A stretch of DNA of 64,000 nucleotides from Siphonodentalium dalli (taxonomy: Eukaryota > Mollusca > Scaphopoda > Gadilida > Siphonodentaliidae), in assembly GCA_032622095.1 (NCBI GenBank), contig CP136062.1:1118001-1182000 (forward strand), written 5' to 3'. Positions 44,219 to 54,707 of this stretch are shown in pieces (positions within the stretch are counted from its first letter, which is position 1; each line of letters opens with the position of its first letter). The notes beneath the pieces are model-generated. The model made no database searches. It saw only the letters and a program-made list of their open reading frames with translations, and was not told the DNA's origin. The translations under genes were made by a program, and so were the position numbers.

Positions 44219-44422
44219 ATGTTTCCGAAGCCACTGTGGTGTATTTTATGGTTCCCTATTTTCGCCATACTGGAGGGAGAACTCATTGAATGCCGTGACC
44301 AGAATGGTCTGTACTATCTCTACTGTAACGTTCTCTGCTGTAACAGGCCAAAACGTTACAGGAGAGACCAATACTGTAACGAAAGGGGAAGGCTGCTGTT
44401 TACAGAGGCTGTTTGTGCGTGA
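44219..44422 (+). CDS. Candidate small secreted cysteine-rich protein or first exon (67 aa)
   Basis: ATG followed by a hydrophobic signal-peptide-like stretch (residues 3-18), then a compact cysteine-rich segment ECRDQNGLYYLYCNVLCCN and two further cysteines. The G-x-YY-x2-YC...CC pattern loosely recalls the extracellular part of Shisa/VOPP1-type membrane proteins, but no transmembrane segment follows in this frame. Could be the first exon of a spliced gene or a chance frame. No family assigned. Confidence 0.3.
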   Translation: MFPKPLWCILWFPIFAILEGELIECRDQNGLYYLYCNVLCCNRPKRYRRDQYCNERGRLLFTEAVCA

Positions 44423-44545
44423 ACACACACAACACCAAGCTGAAATATCTAGAGGGTGTAACTGGGGTCTTGTTCTTCTTTCAGATTACAAAATGTGTTT
44501 GATTTGGAAAATATTATCATTTACTGCGTCGATGTTTTGAATTTT

Positions 44546-45003
44546 CGTTACATGGAAGATATGTTTATGTTACATTAAAGATGTTCTTATGTGGTAAGTC
44601 GATTTTGCATTTCATGTGATTGTTATGAAACCATGATAGCCGGGAGAAAACATCAATTACAACGAGACTGTTACTTTGTATTAGTTATTCCTTCGGTTGC
44701 AACATGATTCCGTGTACGATCTAACTCAAATCGAGTGGCCGTTACAGTAAATACAACAATTGTTATCCAGAGGACATGCCTGTGGCATTTAATAATTTTT
44801 TCTCTTTTCTTTGCCGCGGAAATATATCACACGATATACATAATATTTAATTGGTTATGTTTGTCTTTCAACTCGAACTATTTTTCTGGTTTGGATAATA
44901 GTAACCTTTCTAGTGTTGAATTTGGGAAATTAGTGTTACACGAGGGATATATGTATGTTATAGTAAGGATATTGATACGTTGTGAGTTGATTATGCGTTA
45001 GGG
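44546..45003. repeat. Diverged direct repeat of about 70 bp
   Basis: GTTACATGGAAGATATGTTT...GTAAGTCGATTTTGCAT (44548-44612) and GTTACACGAGGGATATATGT...GTGAGTTGATTATGCGT (44935-45000) align along their length. Function unknown. Confidence 0.45.
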
Positions 45004-45039
45004 GGACGTCTTTTAAACAATATGGCCATCCCAGATAGC

Positions 45040-45662
45040 ATGACTACGTTGGGCCAACGTTGGCATAATGTCGGCACGGTTGGCATTATGTTTGGTTGGG
45101 TTGACGTTCTTGGCCCTTGGTTGGCCCAACGTGTTCCTCCCAAACGTTGGAAATATAACGTTGGCCCAACGTTGTGCCAACGCGAACATGCCAACGGAAT
45201 TATCTGCAGTAAATTGGTTGGGTTGGCGTGGTTGGCCCAACGTATTCCTCCCAACCGTTGGAAATATAACGTTGGCCCCCAACGTTGAGCCATCGCGAAC
45301 ATGCCAACGGAATTATCTGCAGTATAAATTGGTTGGGTTGGCGTGGTTGGCCTTTGGTTGGCCCAACGTATTCATCCAAACCGTTGGAAATATAACGTTG
45401 GCCAACGCGAACATGCCAACGGAATTATCTGCAGTAAATTGGTTGGGTTGGTGTGGTTGGGCCTTGGTTGGCCCAACGTATTCCTCCCAACCGTTGAAAG
45501 TATAACGTTGGGCCAACGCCAACACGAAAATGGAATTTACTGTACACATCACATTGGTTGGGTTTACGTTGTTGGCCCTTGGTTGACCCCAATTGAGGTA
45601 TTCCTCCCATGCAACAGTTGGAATTATAACGTTGGTCCAATGTTGGGTCAACGCTAACGGCT
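45040..45662. repeat. GTTGGCCCAACG tandem repeat, five units of 105-125 bp
   Basis: Each unit has GGTTGGGTTGGCGTGGTTGG, a CCCAACGTATTCCTCCCAAC segment, GTTGGAAATATAACGTTGG and ATGCCAACGGAATTATCTGC. The last unit is the most diverged. GTTGGCCCAACG-type words are self-complementary, so the array can form many hairpins. Open frames on both strands follow the repeat and are not genes. Confidence 0.85.
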
Positions 45663-46001
45663 TCATGGCAGTCCAATTACATATAGCGTACATACATGTG
45701 ATATAAATCTCAACGATATGCCGATACTTTATGTTGGAAATACGGGGCGAGCAGATATGTAAGAAGACGGTGGTTGAGCAAGGTGTTGCGTTAAATATTC
45801 TAACTGCTTTTGCTGGCCGAAAAAATGTAATGACATTTCTTGGTATAATTATGATGAAGTGATCTCGTTTATTCCAGATCCACAACTGATCGAGGGGTCT
45901 CATTCACATTTCGCTGTTGGGGAATGTGCGTGGGACTCGGCGATGAGTAAACTGTTTTAAAGGTTATCATTACTTCACCTCACTAATATACTTTTTTTAT
46001 A

Positions 46002-46073
46002 TGTGAATATAATCACAATTCCCCAGAACAAAAATTGTGGTAAATTTTTGTTCTGGGGACCTGTGAATATAAT
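46002..46073. repeat. Small perfect hairpin flanked by 12 bp direct repeats
   Basis: Arms CCCCAGAACAAAAATT (46021-46036) and AATTTTTGTTCTGGGG (46043-46058) with a 6 nt loop. TGTGAATATAAT occurs at 46002-46013 and again at 46062-46073, as if a ~48 bp hairpin unit had been inserted with target duplication. Confidence 0.75.
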
Positions 46074-46079
46074 TAAGGT

Positions 46080-47940
46080 GGAATTCATGCTTGTAATGAT
46101 GAATTCGAGCAACGTGCATCGGGATAGCTTATCTAACACCAGGAACATGTACTTATATTTTTGAAACATGGACATGCACTTGTTTTAATTTATCTCAACC
46201 GAGCACAAAGCTAAACGAGACAGGTATATACGAAAGCGATTCAAATATACAATGTGTGCAAATTTACATGTATCCGGATAATCCCATAGCATATCCCTGT
46301 CGTACGTTACTCGAATCTATCACAATAGTTTAACCTACACACAATATTCTTTATCCTTACATATTGTCCAGTACGCGGGCAGCTCTTCACCACATAGTTG
46401 TATTATACTTAAACACAAACGAATGTTAGTGTACGTTCATATTATGTCATCTGATAAAGCAAGGGATAGAGTGTTCACCCGACTATAACCAATGTCTATC
46501 GTGTAACGACAATTTATTTACTATAGCACAAGACACGATGGTATTCAGTTAACAATATTCGTTATACCATATGTGTACTAAATGTGTAAAAAACAGTGGG
46601 ACATTTATTATGAAAAGAAATTCCACAAATTGAACCTCGTTTTATATAATAGCCTGTATATATGCTATGTGCCTTTTTTTGTCAATCGTGTAATCTTTAC
46701 TGTAACGCACATCATATATTGATATAGAAATACGCGTCAGAAAACATCATTAAGTATTTGGGACATGAATTCTCGCGAGAATCGCCATAATATTGAATTT
46801 GCACTGATGCCAGTACATGATTATGATACCTAGATGTATACAAATGACATTTCGCATATGACTGTGTCAGTTGTGTAACGTTGTGGTCCTTACTGTAACA
46901 AAGCATATTCCTACATCGTATACCAAACGTCAGATATCCTGATTGTGTAGTTCGTCGCTGTATTTTCTTTATGAATAACAGGTTTTATCATCTTGTTAGC
47001 ATATTTCGTAACTCTGGATTTCGACATGGCTTTTATACAGAAATTTATCAGATATTGTCCACCCCGTAGCAAATATGTGTCTTTCGCGTTGCGCTGAAGT
47101 CCGTCGTGTAACACATATTATTTTTTCATCTATACATGAAACGTTATATATTTCAATTCCAGTTTTGTTCAATATTTGATGGACAAGGAGTGTCCAATTC
47201 AATATTATGTTAGAAAGTGTGTGACATTTGATTATCTTGATTTAATAAAGTTTTAATGTTGTGTTGAAATTAAATTTTTCGGAGAAAAATGAGTTCCATT
47301 GTGGCCCCCATTGAAAACCAGCTATATAAAGGGTAAATGTTTTCTCGATCTATGCATTACCGGTCAATACTCAATTCGGATCAAAAAATACTCCAATATC
47401 TCTATTCTGAAAAATGATATACCAGATGACAATACTGTTACAGAAGAGACATAATTTCCAGACATCCACCATTCATAGCATCATAAAATATCAGTGCTGG
47501 ATGTTTAAGCTCGAACATCAGTCTTTTCTTCCAGTTCAATAGCTATATATCTCGAAATGACAACAACTTTCCCCATTATCGGAACTAAAAAAATGCCATG
47601 TGGCATATCTGTAATTTTGACCAAAATTGATATTGACTCATACATAGGCCTACCCTTCACTTAACCCTGACATCCTTAACATTAAATGACCCCCAACCGA
47701 GGCACCTGGTGTTATATAGTGTTTTGACGACATAACCCATACTGTTGGGCTCCAAATAAACATGAATGCACCTTTATTATTTTTGTGCGAAATTTCCCCC
47801 ACACACAGTGCTTATTTGGGTCTGCACAATCATTAATTTTGAGGCTATGAAAATTGAAAAAAGCACAAAGTCAAGATTTCTATGATTCTGATATCAATAT
47901 GATGAGCTTATAACTTTATGCATGTACATATTCTAGTATA
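46080..47940. other. Non-coding stretch
   Basis: AT-rich; TTACTGTAACGC and GTGTAACG-type words recur (46697, 46874, 46890, 47106). No gene supported. Confidence 0.45.
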
Positions 47941-47951
47941 TGGCATACATA

Positions 47952-48324
47952 CCCTGCTTGACAAAACAAGTGTCCACCTAACCGCTGTGCAGTTAGCGTT
48001 GCCACCGCGGCTGAAATGCAACTACACCGCAGCTCCATCGGCTAACTACAGTTGGGCCGCGGTGTACATGTACTTGCCGTTCAGCCATGGTGTAGTTGCC
48101 GCGGTGTACACTGTACGTTCATTAAACTGAAAAAAGACGATACAAACCGGAAATCTAACCATGGTGCACAGTGTAGTTGCCTTTCGGCCGCAGGGTACTT
48201 GTTGTTGGGCCACAGTGTACTTGCCGTTCGGCCGCGGTGCTAAACTGCAGTTACAAACTCTGACACCGCGGCCGAACGGCAAATACACCGCGGTGCCAGT
48301 GGACACTTGTTTTGTCCAGCGGGG
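47952..48324 (+). mobile_element. CCGCGG-rich MITE, complete copy
   Basis: 373 bp, TA at 47950-47951 and 48325-48326. Starts CCCTGCTTGACAAAACAAGT and ends ...CTTGTTTTGTCCAGCGGGG. Same orientation as 958-1332. Body dominated by CCGCGGTG words. Confidence 0.88.
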
Positions 48325-48341
48325 TATGGACATTTAATTAA

Positions 48342-48665
48342 AGGTACTCAATCCGACCAGGCCCTCATCAATTACTATTTCTTTGGCTTCGGGGATAAAA
48401 ATAATTTATTCGATCATTCGAGTCGAGGAACCAACCTATCAACGCTCAGAGTGATCAGATATAAATTTTTGAAGTTTTGTTATTTCTATATGTTCTGGTC
48501 CAGAAACACGCCGTCAAAAGGATGGTCTCAGTCAAAATTGCAATATTAATACACTTGATTTTTTCTGGGGAAATTATTAGTACCGTACACATCTCGAGTG
48601 CAATTAGGGCTCTACAAATTGGCAATTTACCACAAAAAATCGGAATCCGATATCAAATCGGGCTG
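48342..48665 (+). mobile_element. TTAA-flanked MITE, 3' truncated copy
   Basis: TTAA (48338-48341) then AGGTACTCAATCCGACCAGG and GGCTTCGGGGATAAAAATAA. The other terminal repeat is not found. Lies 17 bp from the CCGCGG MITE. Confidence 0.65.
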
Positions 48666-48918
48666 CCTATGTCAACATGAATAGCAACCAGTCAGTCCAG
48701 ATTTTATTATTATACTGCCTTGGGAAATTTCAGTGTACCATACACGTACATGTACTATTGTAGGCCTAATTTGTTGGCAGAAAATAGCATCACATCTGCA
48801 ATTCTCCTTATCCTGTTGTTTTAGTTATATATACATTTCAATTCAGTTTTATTAACTCAAGTAAAATATTTCTAAGTATATATATGTGTATGCGCAAAAA
48901 TAGTTAATACTATTACTA

Positions 48919-49294
48919 CCCCGCTGGACAAAACAAGTGTCCATTGGCACCGCGGTGTATTTGCCGTTCGGTCGCGGTGTCAAGAGTTTGTAACTGCAGT
49001 TGAGCACCGCGGCCGAACAGGAAGTACACCGCGGCGAACAGCAAGTACACTGCGACCGAAAGGCAACTTACAGCGTGGCCGAACGGCATGTACACCGTGG
49101 TTAGATTTCTGGTTTGCATCGTCTTTTTTCAGTTTAATGAACGTACACTGCGGCAACTACACCATGGCCGAATGGCAAGTACAACGCGGCCCAACTGTAG
49201 TTAGCCGGTGGAGCCCCGGTGTAGTTGCATTTCAGCCGCGGTGGCAACGCTAACAGCACCGCGGTTAAGTGGACACTTGTTTTGTCAAGCAGGG
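48919..49294 (-). mobile_element. CCGCGG-rich MITE, complete copy, inverse orientation
   Basis: 376 bp, TA at 48917-48918 and 49295-49296. Starts CCCCGCTGGACAAAACAAGT. Best-preserved uninterrupted relative of the outer copy at 807-1565. Confidence 0.88.
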
Positions 49295-49358
49295 TAGTAT
49301 CAAGTTTGCAGTTACAGATTATCATTTCCAGCAATAATCACTTAAAATAATTAAGTCA

Positions 49359-50340
49359 AGTACAGCTATGCTCTAATTAATCGACCCATTTAACGAGGTT
49401 TTGGGCCGGTCATGACCGCGGTCATACCGCCACTACACCGCGGTCATGCGGTAGTACACTGCGGCCATACACCGCGGTCATACAGTAGTAATGCGCGGTG
49501 ACACGCGGTATCTGACCGCGGTCATGTTGGAAGTCCACCGCGGTAATCTAGACCGTTACCGGCGTACACCGCGGTAGTATTTTCCGCGACCGCCTTACAC
49601 CATGGTCATTCCCCGTGTCAACCGCGTTCAAATAATCTGCCGCGATAAAAATCTGCTTTTTCTTTTTCTTTTGGAAGACTCAAGGTAAGAATTTCGATCT
49701 GTCTTGTTCAGGTTGGCCTATAATTTGCGTCAATATATTAAGAAACTGACCTTACATTCATTCCTCGCGCCAAACTAAATTTATTTTAGAGTACTGACGT
49801 CTTCAATGGTTGACGTCCCCACGTAATTCCTTGAACCAAATGATTTTTGTGTCGGTTAAATGTGCACATGGCGATCGCATAATTATCTTGCTCGAACCGA
49901 AAAGCCATTTTAATTCTTAATCGCACACGCCTTATCCATATACCATATCACGAATAAACAGACGCTCTTTATTTGGCACGCTTAAGGAAATCGGGACCGT
50001 GGTAAATTAGAACCGATTTATTTTCAATTTCAGATTAATATTTTCCATGCGCAATATGTCAGTCTATTGTCAGATAATTTACAATGCTCAGTTGCGATAC
50101 GGACGCTAGGTTTTACTGTGGTTTAAACTTACACAGCGGTAGTGGCACCAAAAACTCAACCGCGACCACGCGGTTGCCCGCGTTTTCAATACCGCGGCTG
50201 ACTGCGTTATTACACCGCGGTCAGGCGTTATTACACCGCGGTCAGGTGGTATTACACCGCCCGACCGCGGTATTACACCGCAGTCATACCGCATGTCAAC
50301 CTCGTTAAGGAGGGTCGATTAATTAGAGCATAGCTGTACT
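49359..50340. mobile_element. 982 bp TIR element with CCGCGG-rich subterminal arrays
   Basis: Terminal repeats start AGTACAGCTATGCTCTAATT; 29 bp are identical at both ends and similarity continues (TTAACGAGGTT) to about 45 bp. Flanked by TCA on both sides (49356-49358, 50341-50343), a possible 3 bp duplication. Inside each end lie arrays of ACACCGCGGTCAT-type words (49420-49620 and 50195-50285). The centre is AT-rich and non-coding. Distinct from the 375 bp family in ends and flanks. Confidence 0.82.
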
Positions 50341-50499
50341 TCATATAATGAAAGTGTCAATGACACTGTACCTCAACTTGGAAAGGGAATAATTTAATGT
50401 GGAGCGATTAGGGGTGCGGAAAGTTGAAATGTCTAAGTAATACTAGATTATCAACATGAAGAGATACATATACCGGTACATGTATACCGGTATATAAAA

Positions 50500-52167
50500 A
50501 AGTTAAATCCAAGATGGTTACAGATGTAAAATCCAGGTGGCTATTCCAATAAAATTTAAAAACATTTGATAGCTTCCATCTAGTAAGATCAATATCAAGA
50601 TTAATATGAAGTCTGGAGATGATCGGATGAGGGAAGTGGACTGTAGGGTGTGCCAAAGGATTTTGTCATGCAAAGAGTAAAATCCAAGATGGCTGCCAGT
50701 GGACACATTTTAAGACCAAATGAACCTAAAATGACTTGTTATCTACATGCCTGTGTCAACAGCCATGACAAATTTCATGATGATCTGATTAAAGGTACGA
50801 CCTGTAGCCCATGCCAAAGGATTTAGTCATGCAAAGAGTAAAATCCAAGATGGCTGCTGGCGGCCATGATTTTGGCCGAATAACCTAAAAATTACTCGAT
50901 CTCATCTACATGTCAATGTCAACACCCATGACAAATTTCACAATGATCTGACAAAAGGTGCGTTCTGTAGCACGTGCCAAAGGATTTAGTCATGCAAAGT
51001 GTAAAATCCAAGATGGCTGCTGGCGGCCATGTTTTTTGGTCGAATGACTGGACAATGACTCGTTCCCATCTACATGTCATATTTAACAACCATGACAAAT
51101 TTCATGATGATCTGACCAAAGGTTAGACTTGTGGCCTGTGTGAAAGGATTTAGTCATGCAAAGAGTAAAATCCAAGATGGCTGCCAGCGGCCATGTTTTT
51201 TGGCCGAACGACCCCAAAATTACTCGTTCCCATCTACATGTCAATATTAAGACCCATGACCAGACGAACAGTAGCCTGTGCTAATGGATTGAATTTTGAA
51301 ATCAAAGATGGCCGCGGGCAGCCATGTTTTTTTGTCCGAATGACCCCAAAATGAATCATTCCCATCTACATTCCAATTTAAACAGCCATGACAAATTTCA
51401 TGATGATCAGACTAAAGCTACGATCTGTAGCCCGTGCTAAAGGATTTAGTCATCCAAAGAGTAAAATCCAAGATGGCTGCTGGCGGCCATGTATTTTGGC
51501 CAAATGACCCCAAAATGACTCGTTCCCATCTACATGTCATTGTCAACATTCATGACATATTTTATGATGATCTGACCAAAGGTACGACCTGTAGCCCGTG
51601 CCAAAGGATTTAGTCACGCAAAGAGTAAAATCCAAGATAGTCAGCTGCCAGCGGCCATGTTTTTTGGCCGCATGACCCCAAAAGTACTCGTTTCCCATCT
51701 ACATGTAAATATTAACATTCATGACAAATTTCATGATGATCCGACCAAAGGTACAACCTGTAGGGCGTGCCAAAGAATTTAGTCATGCAAAGAGTAAAAT
51801 CCAAGATGGCTGTCGACGGGCATGTTTTTTGGTCGAATGACCCCAAAATTACTCGTTCCCATCTACATGTCAATATTAACATCCATGACAAATTTCATGA
51901 TGATCAGACGAACAGTACGACCTGTAGACCGTTCTAATGGATTGAATATTGAAATCCAAGATGGGCGCTGGTGGCCATGTTTTTTTATCCAAATGAATCG
52001 TTCCGGTCTAAATGTTGATGTCAACAGCTATGTGAAATTTCATAATGATCTGACCAAAGGTACGACCTGTAGCCTGTATTGTTGACGAATTACGCACACA
52101 CGCATACATGTACACACAGACGACAAAGCCATGGCAATAGCTCAAACTTTACAAAGTAAAGTTGACC
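50500..52167 (+). repeat. Ten-unit array (AAATCCAAGATGGCTGC) ending in a hairpin
   Basis: Ten units of about 155-175 bp. Each has AAGGATTTAGTCATGCAAAG, AAATCCAAGATGGCTGCTGG, CCCCAAAATGACTCGTTCCC and ATGACAAATTTCATGATGAT. Ends with a CACACACGCATACATG run and the hairpin TAGCTCAAACTTTACAAAGT (52138-52167). Probably a non-autonomous element expanded internally; class not settled. Confidence 0.85.
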
Positions 52168-52305
52168 TAATAATGTGGGCGGTGTAAGGCAGCGTTTGTT
52201 TGCATATGGTATCTTGGTGTTGATGATTAACGAAAATACCATACAGCACTAGTCTCCCAGATGCCTCGGGTTTATGTACCATAAGCTTTCTCACCAAGCT
52301 TTTTA

Positions 52306-53826
52306 CCCTGCTGGGTAAAACAAGTGTCCCACTTAACCACGGTGCGGTTATCATTGCCACCGCGGCCGAAATGCAACTACCGGTACATCGCGTCTCCACT
52401 GGCTAACTACAGTTGGGCCGCGGTGTATTTGCCATTCGGCCATGGTGTAGTTACCGCTGTGTAGTGCTGAAACGGTTGACCTATTTTTGTAGCCGGTTAA
52501 CCGCGACGTGTAACCGGATCATAACCGGTTATCCGCTATTTTCAACCTATGACTTTAAACTGATTATTTACACCATAATATGTACCAATATATCAGTATA
52601 ATTTGATTTATTAACTGTATGGCAAACTCGCGTAATGTTTACACAGACATAGCTTCTATTAAACGAATGTAAATCACCAAACACGAACGTCACAAAGCCA
52701 CGTGTTGACAACTTGGCTGATGACACAGTGAACTAAAACTCAGTTTTTATAAATAGACGTGTCATGCTTGACCTGTTTGTACTGCAGTTGCGACTGCTAC
52801 CTGACTTGTTATCGTTCTCGTCTTGGGAAGAATATTGTGTGACCTATATACATGTTTGTACATGCAAATATCAGCAGTGGTTTTTTTATTGCCATTATAG
52901 CGTTTGCGGGACTGGCCGATTATTAGGTCATGTGACTCAGGTATTCTAACTGCTGGGTGTTCTTTGGCAATTTGAGATTGATAGGATCATGACTGACATC
53001 GATAAACACAATTATGAAGATTGTGAACTTTATGTAGTTAACAAATGAAAATAAAAAAATCAGCTGAAAACAGTGTTTTCTGTTATAAGACAATCAAATG
53101 CTGAGAATTTATAGTCATTAGTAGGATGCAAATAAGTCTGACTGCACGAGAACACCACTTAAGTGATTCGAGTTCATTTGAACTTCATCGACTGAGATTA
53201 CTCAAGCTCAGTAATGTTAGAAGTATAGACCGAGCGTATGTAAATAGGGTTGGTTCTCAGAGTTTGCATTCTGCCAATTTCTCTTTGAAATGTGCCCAGG
53301 CATCTGATTTACTCATTTCTTGGGTATCCATGATACTGTCTGCAAGTAGTGAGTCGGAGAGTAGAAGTCAAATGATCACGCCGTACTGCAGTGAAAACGA
53401 TTGTATTGATCTTTGCCGATGACCAGGTGGCGTCAAGTGCATGTGTTTTACCGGACATCGGAATATCAAAGATGACGTCATGCATCTTTGATGTTTAGCC
53501 GCCAATGCCAGACTATGTAATCTACCATTCATGGAAGACTTTTGATCTGAAGGACCTGAACACGATAGTTTTTATCAGTGGCATTGCATGTGTGTATTAC
53601 ATAGCGGTTAACCGGTTGATCGTAGTTCAACCGGTTGCCGACGGTAGCCAACCGGTTATCCGTTTCAGCACTACCGCTGTGTACATTCATTAAACTGAAA
53701 AAAGACAATACAAACCAGAAATCTAACCACGGTGTACATGCCATGCGGCCCTGTTGTAGTTGCTTTTCGGCCATGGTGTACATGTGTACTTGACGATTGG
53801 CTGCGGTGTACTTGGCGCTCAGCCGC
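52306..53826 (+). mobile_element. CCGCGG-rich MITE, 3' truncated and split by a hAT-like element
   Basis: TA (52304-52305) then CCCTGCTGGGTAAAACAAGT. The left part runs to 52461 and the right part from 53674 to about 53826. The expected last ~90 bp and right TIR are missing. The interruption is the element at 52462-53673. Confidence 0.8.
52462..53673. mobile_element. Non-autonomous hAT-like transposon, 1212 bp
   Basis: Perfect 14 bp TIRs TAGTGCTGAAACGG / CCGTTTCAGCACTA and an 8 bp target duplication CCGCTGTG (52454-52461, 53674-53681). Subterminal AACCGGTTA-type words are repeated at both ends, as in hAT elements. On the minus strand near 53330-53270 a short piece (MSKSDAWAHFKEKLAEC) resembles the start of a BED zinc finger and may be all that is left of a transposase. 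Otherwise non-coding. Confidence 0.88.
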
Positions 53827-53929
53827 GGGTCCCGATTTACTTCGGATGGTAACTGCATAATACGGAAGCGGAACTGTATCGTAGTGTATCGAAATTACAG
53901 ACAAATGAATCGCGTATAGAATCATGAAT

Positions 53930-53965
53930 GACGAATCGCGATGAATCGAATCACGATGAATCGTT
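53930..53965. repeat. GAATCGCGATGAATCGAATC mini-repeat
   Basis: Three near copies of ACGATGAATCG. No function seen. Confidence 0.5.
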
Positions 53966-54306
53966 ACAGGCCTATACAGCTGCGATTACATCGCAAGTGG
54001 AGGTAACCAAGGATATCCACATTTCGCATCTAGAATCAAACAGCGCTTGATATCAATTTATGACCAACGATTTTGATGTTAGCATGCGCAATCGAGCTAC
54101 CGGTTACTTCCTGCGACGGAAATCTTTCCGCTTACGATTGTATCGTGGTCGTCTGATCGTAAACTTATCAATTTCATGCATTATTGCATAATATTTTTAA
54201 ACATAACTTATTTAACATCTTCGACTTGCTTTAAATTTAATTTATTTTCATGAAAAGGAATAATATGGTTGTAAATATAGAAGGCAGATGACTCTTCTAC
54301 CCGAGA

Positions 54307-54445
54307 GGTCTAGATTTCTTGGACACGGTCGTTAGACGCAACGTCAAGCTTGGTTAGTCTTTGGATGGTTGACTGGGTTGGGTTTTCCGGGTGATGCCAA
54401 TGTTCGGTGCAACTTACGCACTTCTCACTCTCTCGTCCTGTTACA
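54307..54445 (+). ncRNA. 5S rRNA-derived repeat, degenerate copy
   Basis: ACGCAACGTCAAGCTTGGTT then AGTCTTTGGATGGTTGACT align with the 3' half of animal 5S rRNA, including a decayed C box. The following tail CGGTGCAACTTACGCACTTC...TCCTGTTAC is shared with the second copy at 54494-54645, so the unit is a SINE-like repeat rather than a plain 5S gene. Confidence 0.6.
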
Positions 54446-54493
54446 CTGGGGGCTCGTCTGGCCATTAGAGGACTGTCATGATACAACCTCCAG

Positions 54494-54645
54494 GTCTCAG
54501 CCATTAAATGCTTTGTCTGATCACCGAGGTTAAGTAACGTCAAGCTCGGTTAGTCCTTGGATGGGTGACCGGCTTGGAATTATGGTGCTGCTACATTTCG
54601 GTGCGACTCCATCACTTCTTGCTCTCAGTCTCATTCTGTTACGGT
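54494..54645 (+). ncRNA. 5S rRNA-derived SINE or pseudogene
   Basis: About 100 nt (54494-54594) align with 5S rRNA. Near-consensus box A/IE region TGATCACCGAGGTTAAGTAA is followed by the C-box GGTTAGTCCTTGGATGGGTG and then ACC. The start (GTCTCAGCCAT) and end (GGTGCTGCTAC) also resemble 5S ends but are altered. It is followed by a non-5S tail shared with the upstream copy. A 5S-promoter SINE is the favoured reading; a tandem 5S pseudogene is the alternative. Confidence 0.75.
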
Positions 54646-54707
54646 AGTGTTAATTATACTGTACAATCGTCATGCTAATTTGCTATTGCTATTTTGCATG
54701 TTTTTAA

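Noticed and set aside
45013-45903. Frames of up to 196 codons on both strands
   Set aside because: They are translations of the GTTGGCCCAACG tandem repeat in alternative frames.
50500-52167. Regularly spaced direct repeats as a CRISPR-like array
   Set aside because: Units are about 155-175 bp and homologous throughout, with no constant repeat/unique spacer pattern, and the DNA is eukaryotic.
54494-54594. Functional 5S rRNA gene
   Set aside because: Several changes at conserved positions, altered ends, no T-run terminator directly after position ~120, and a shared non-5S tail with a second degenerate copy.
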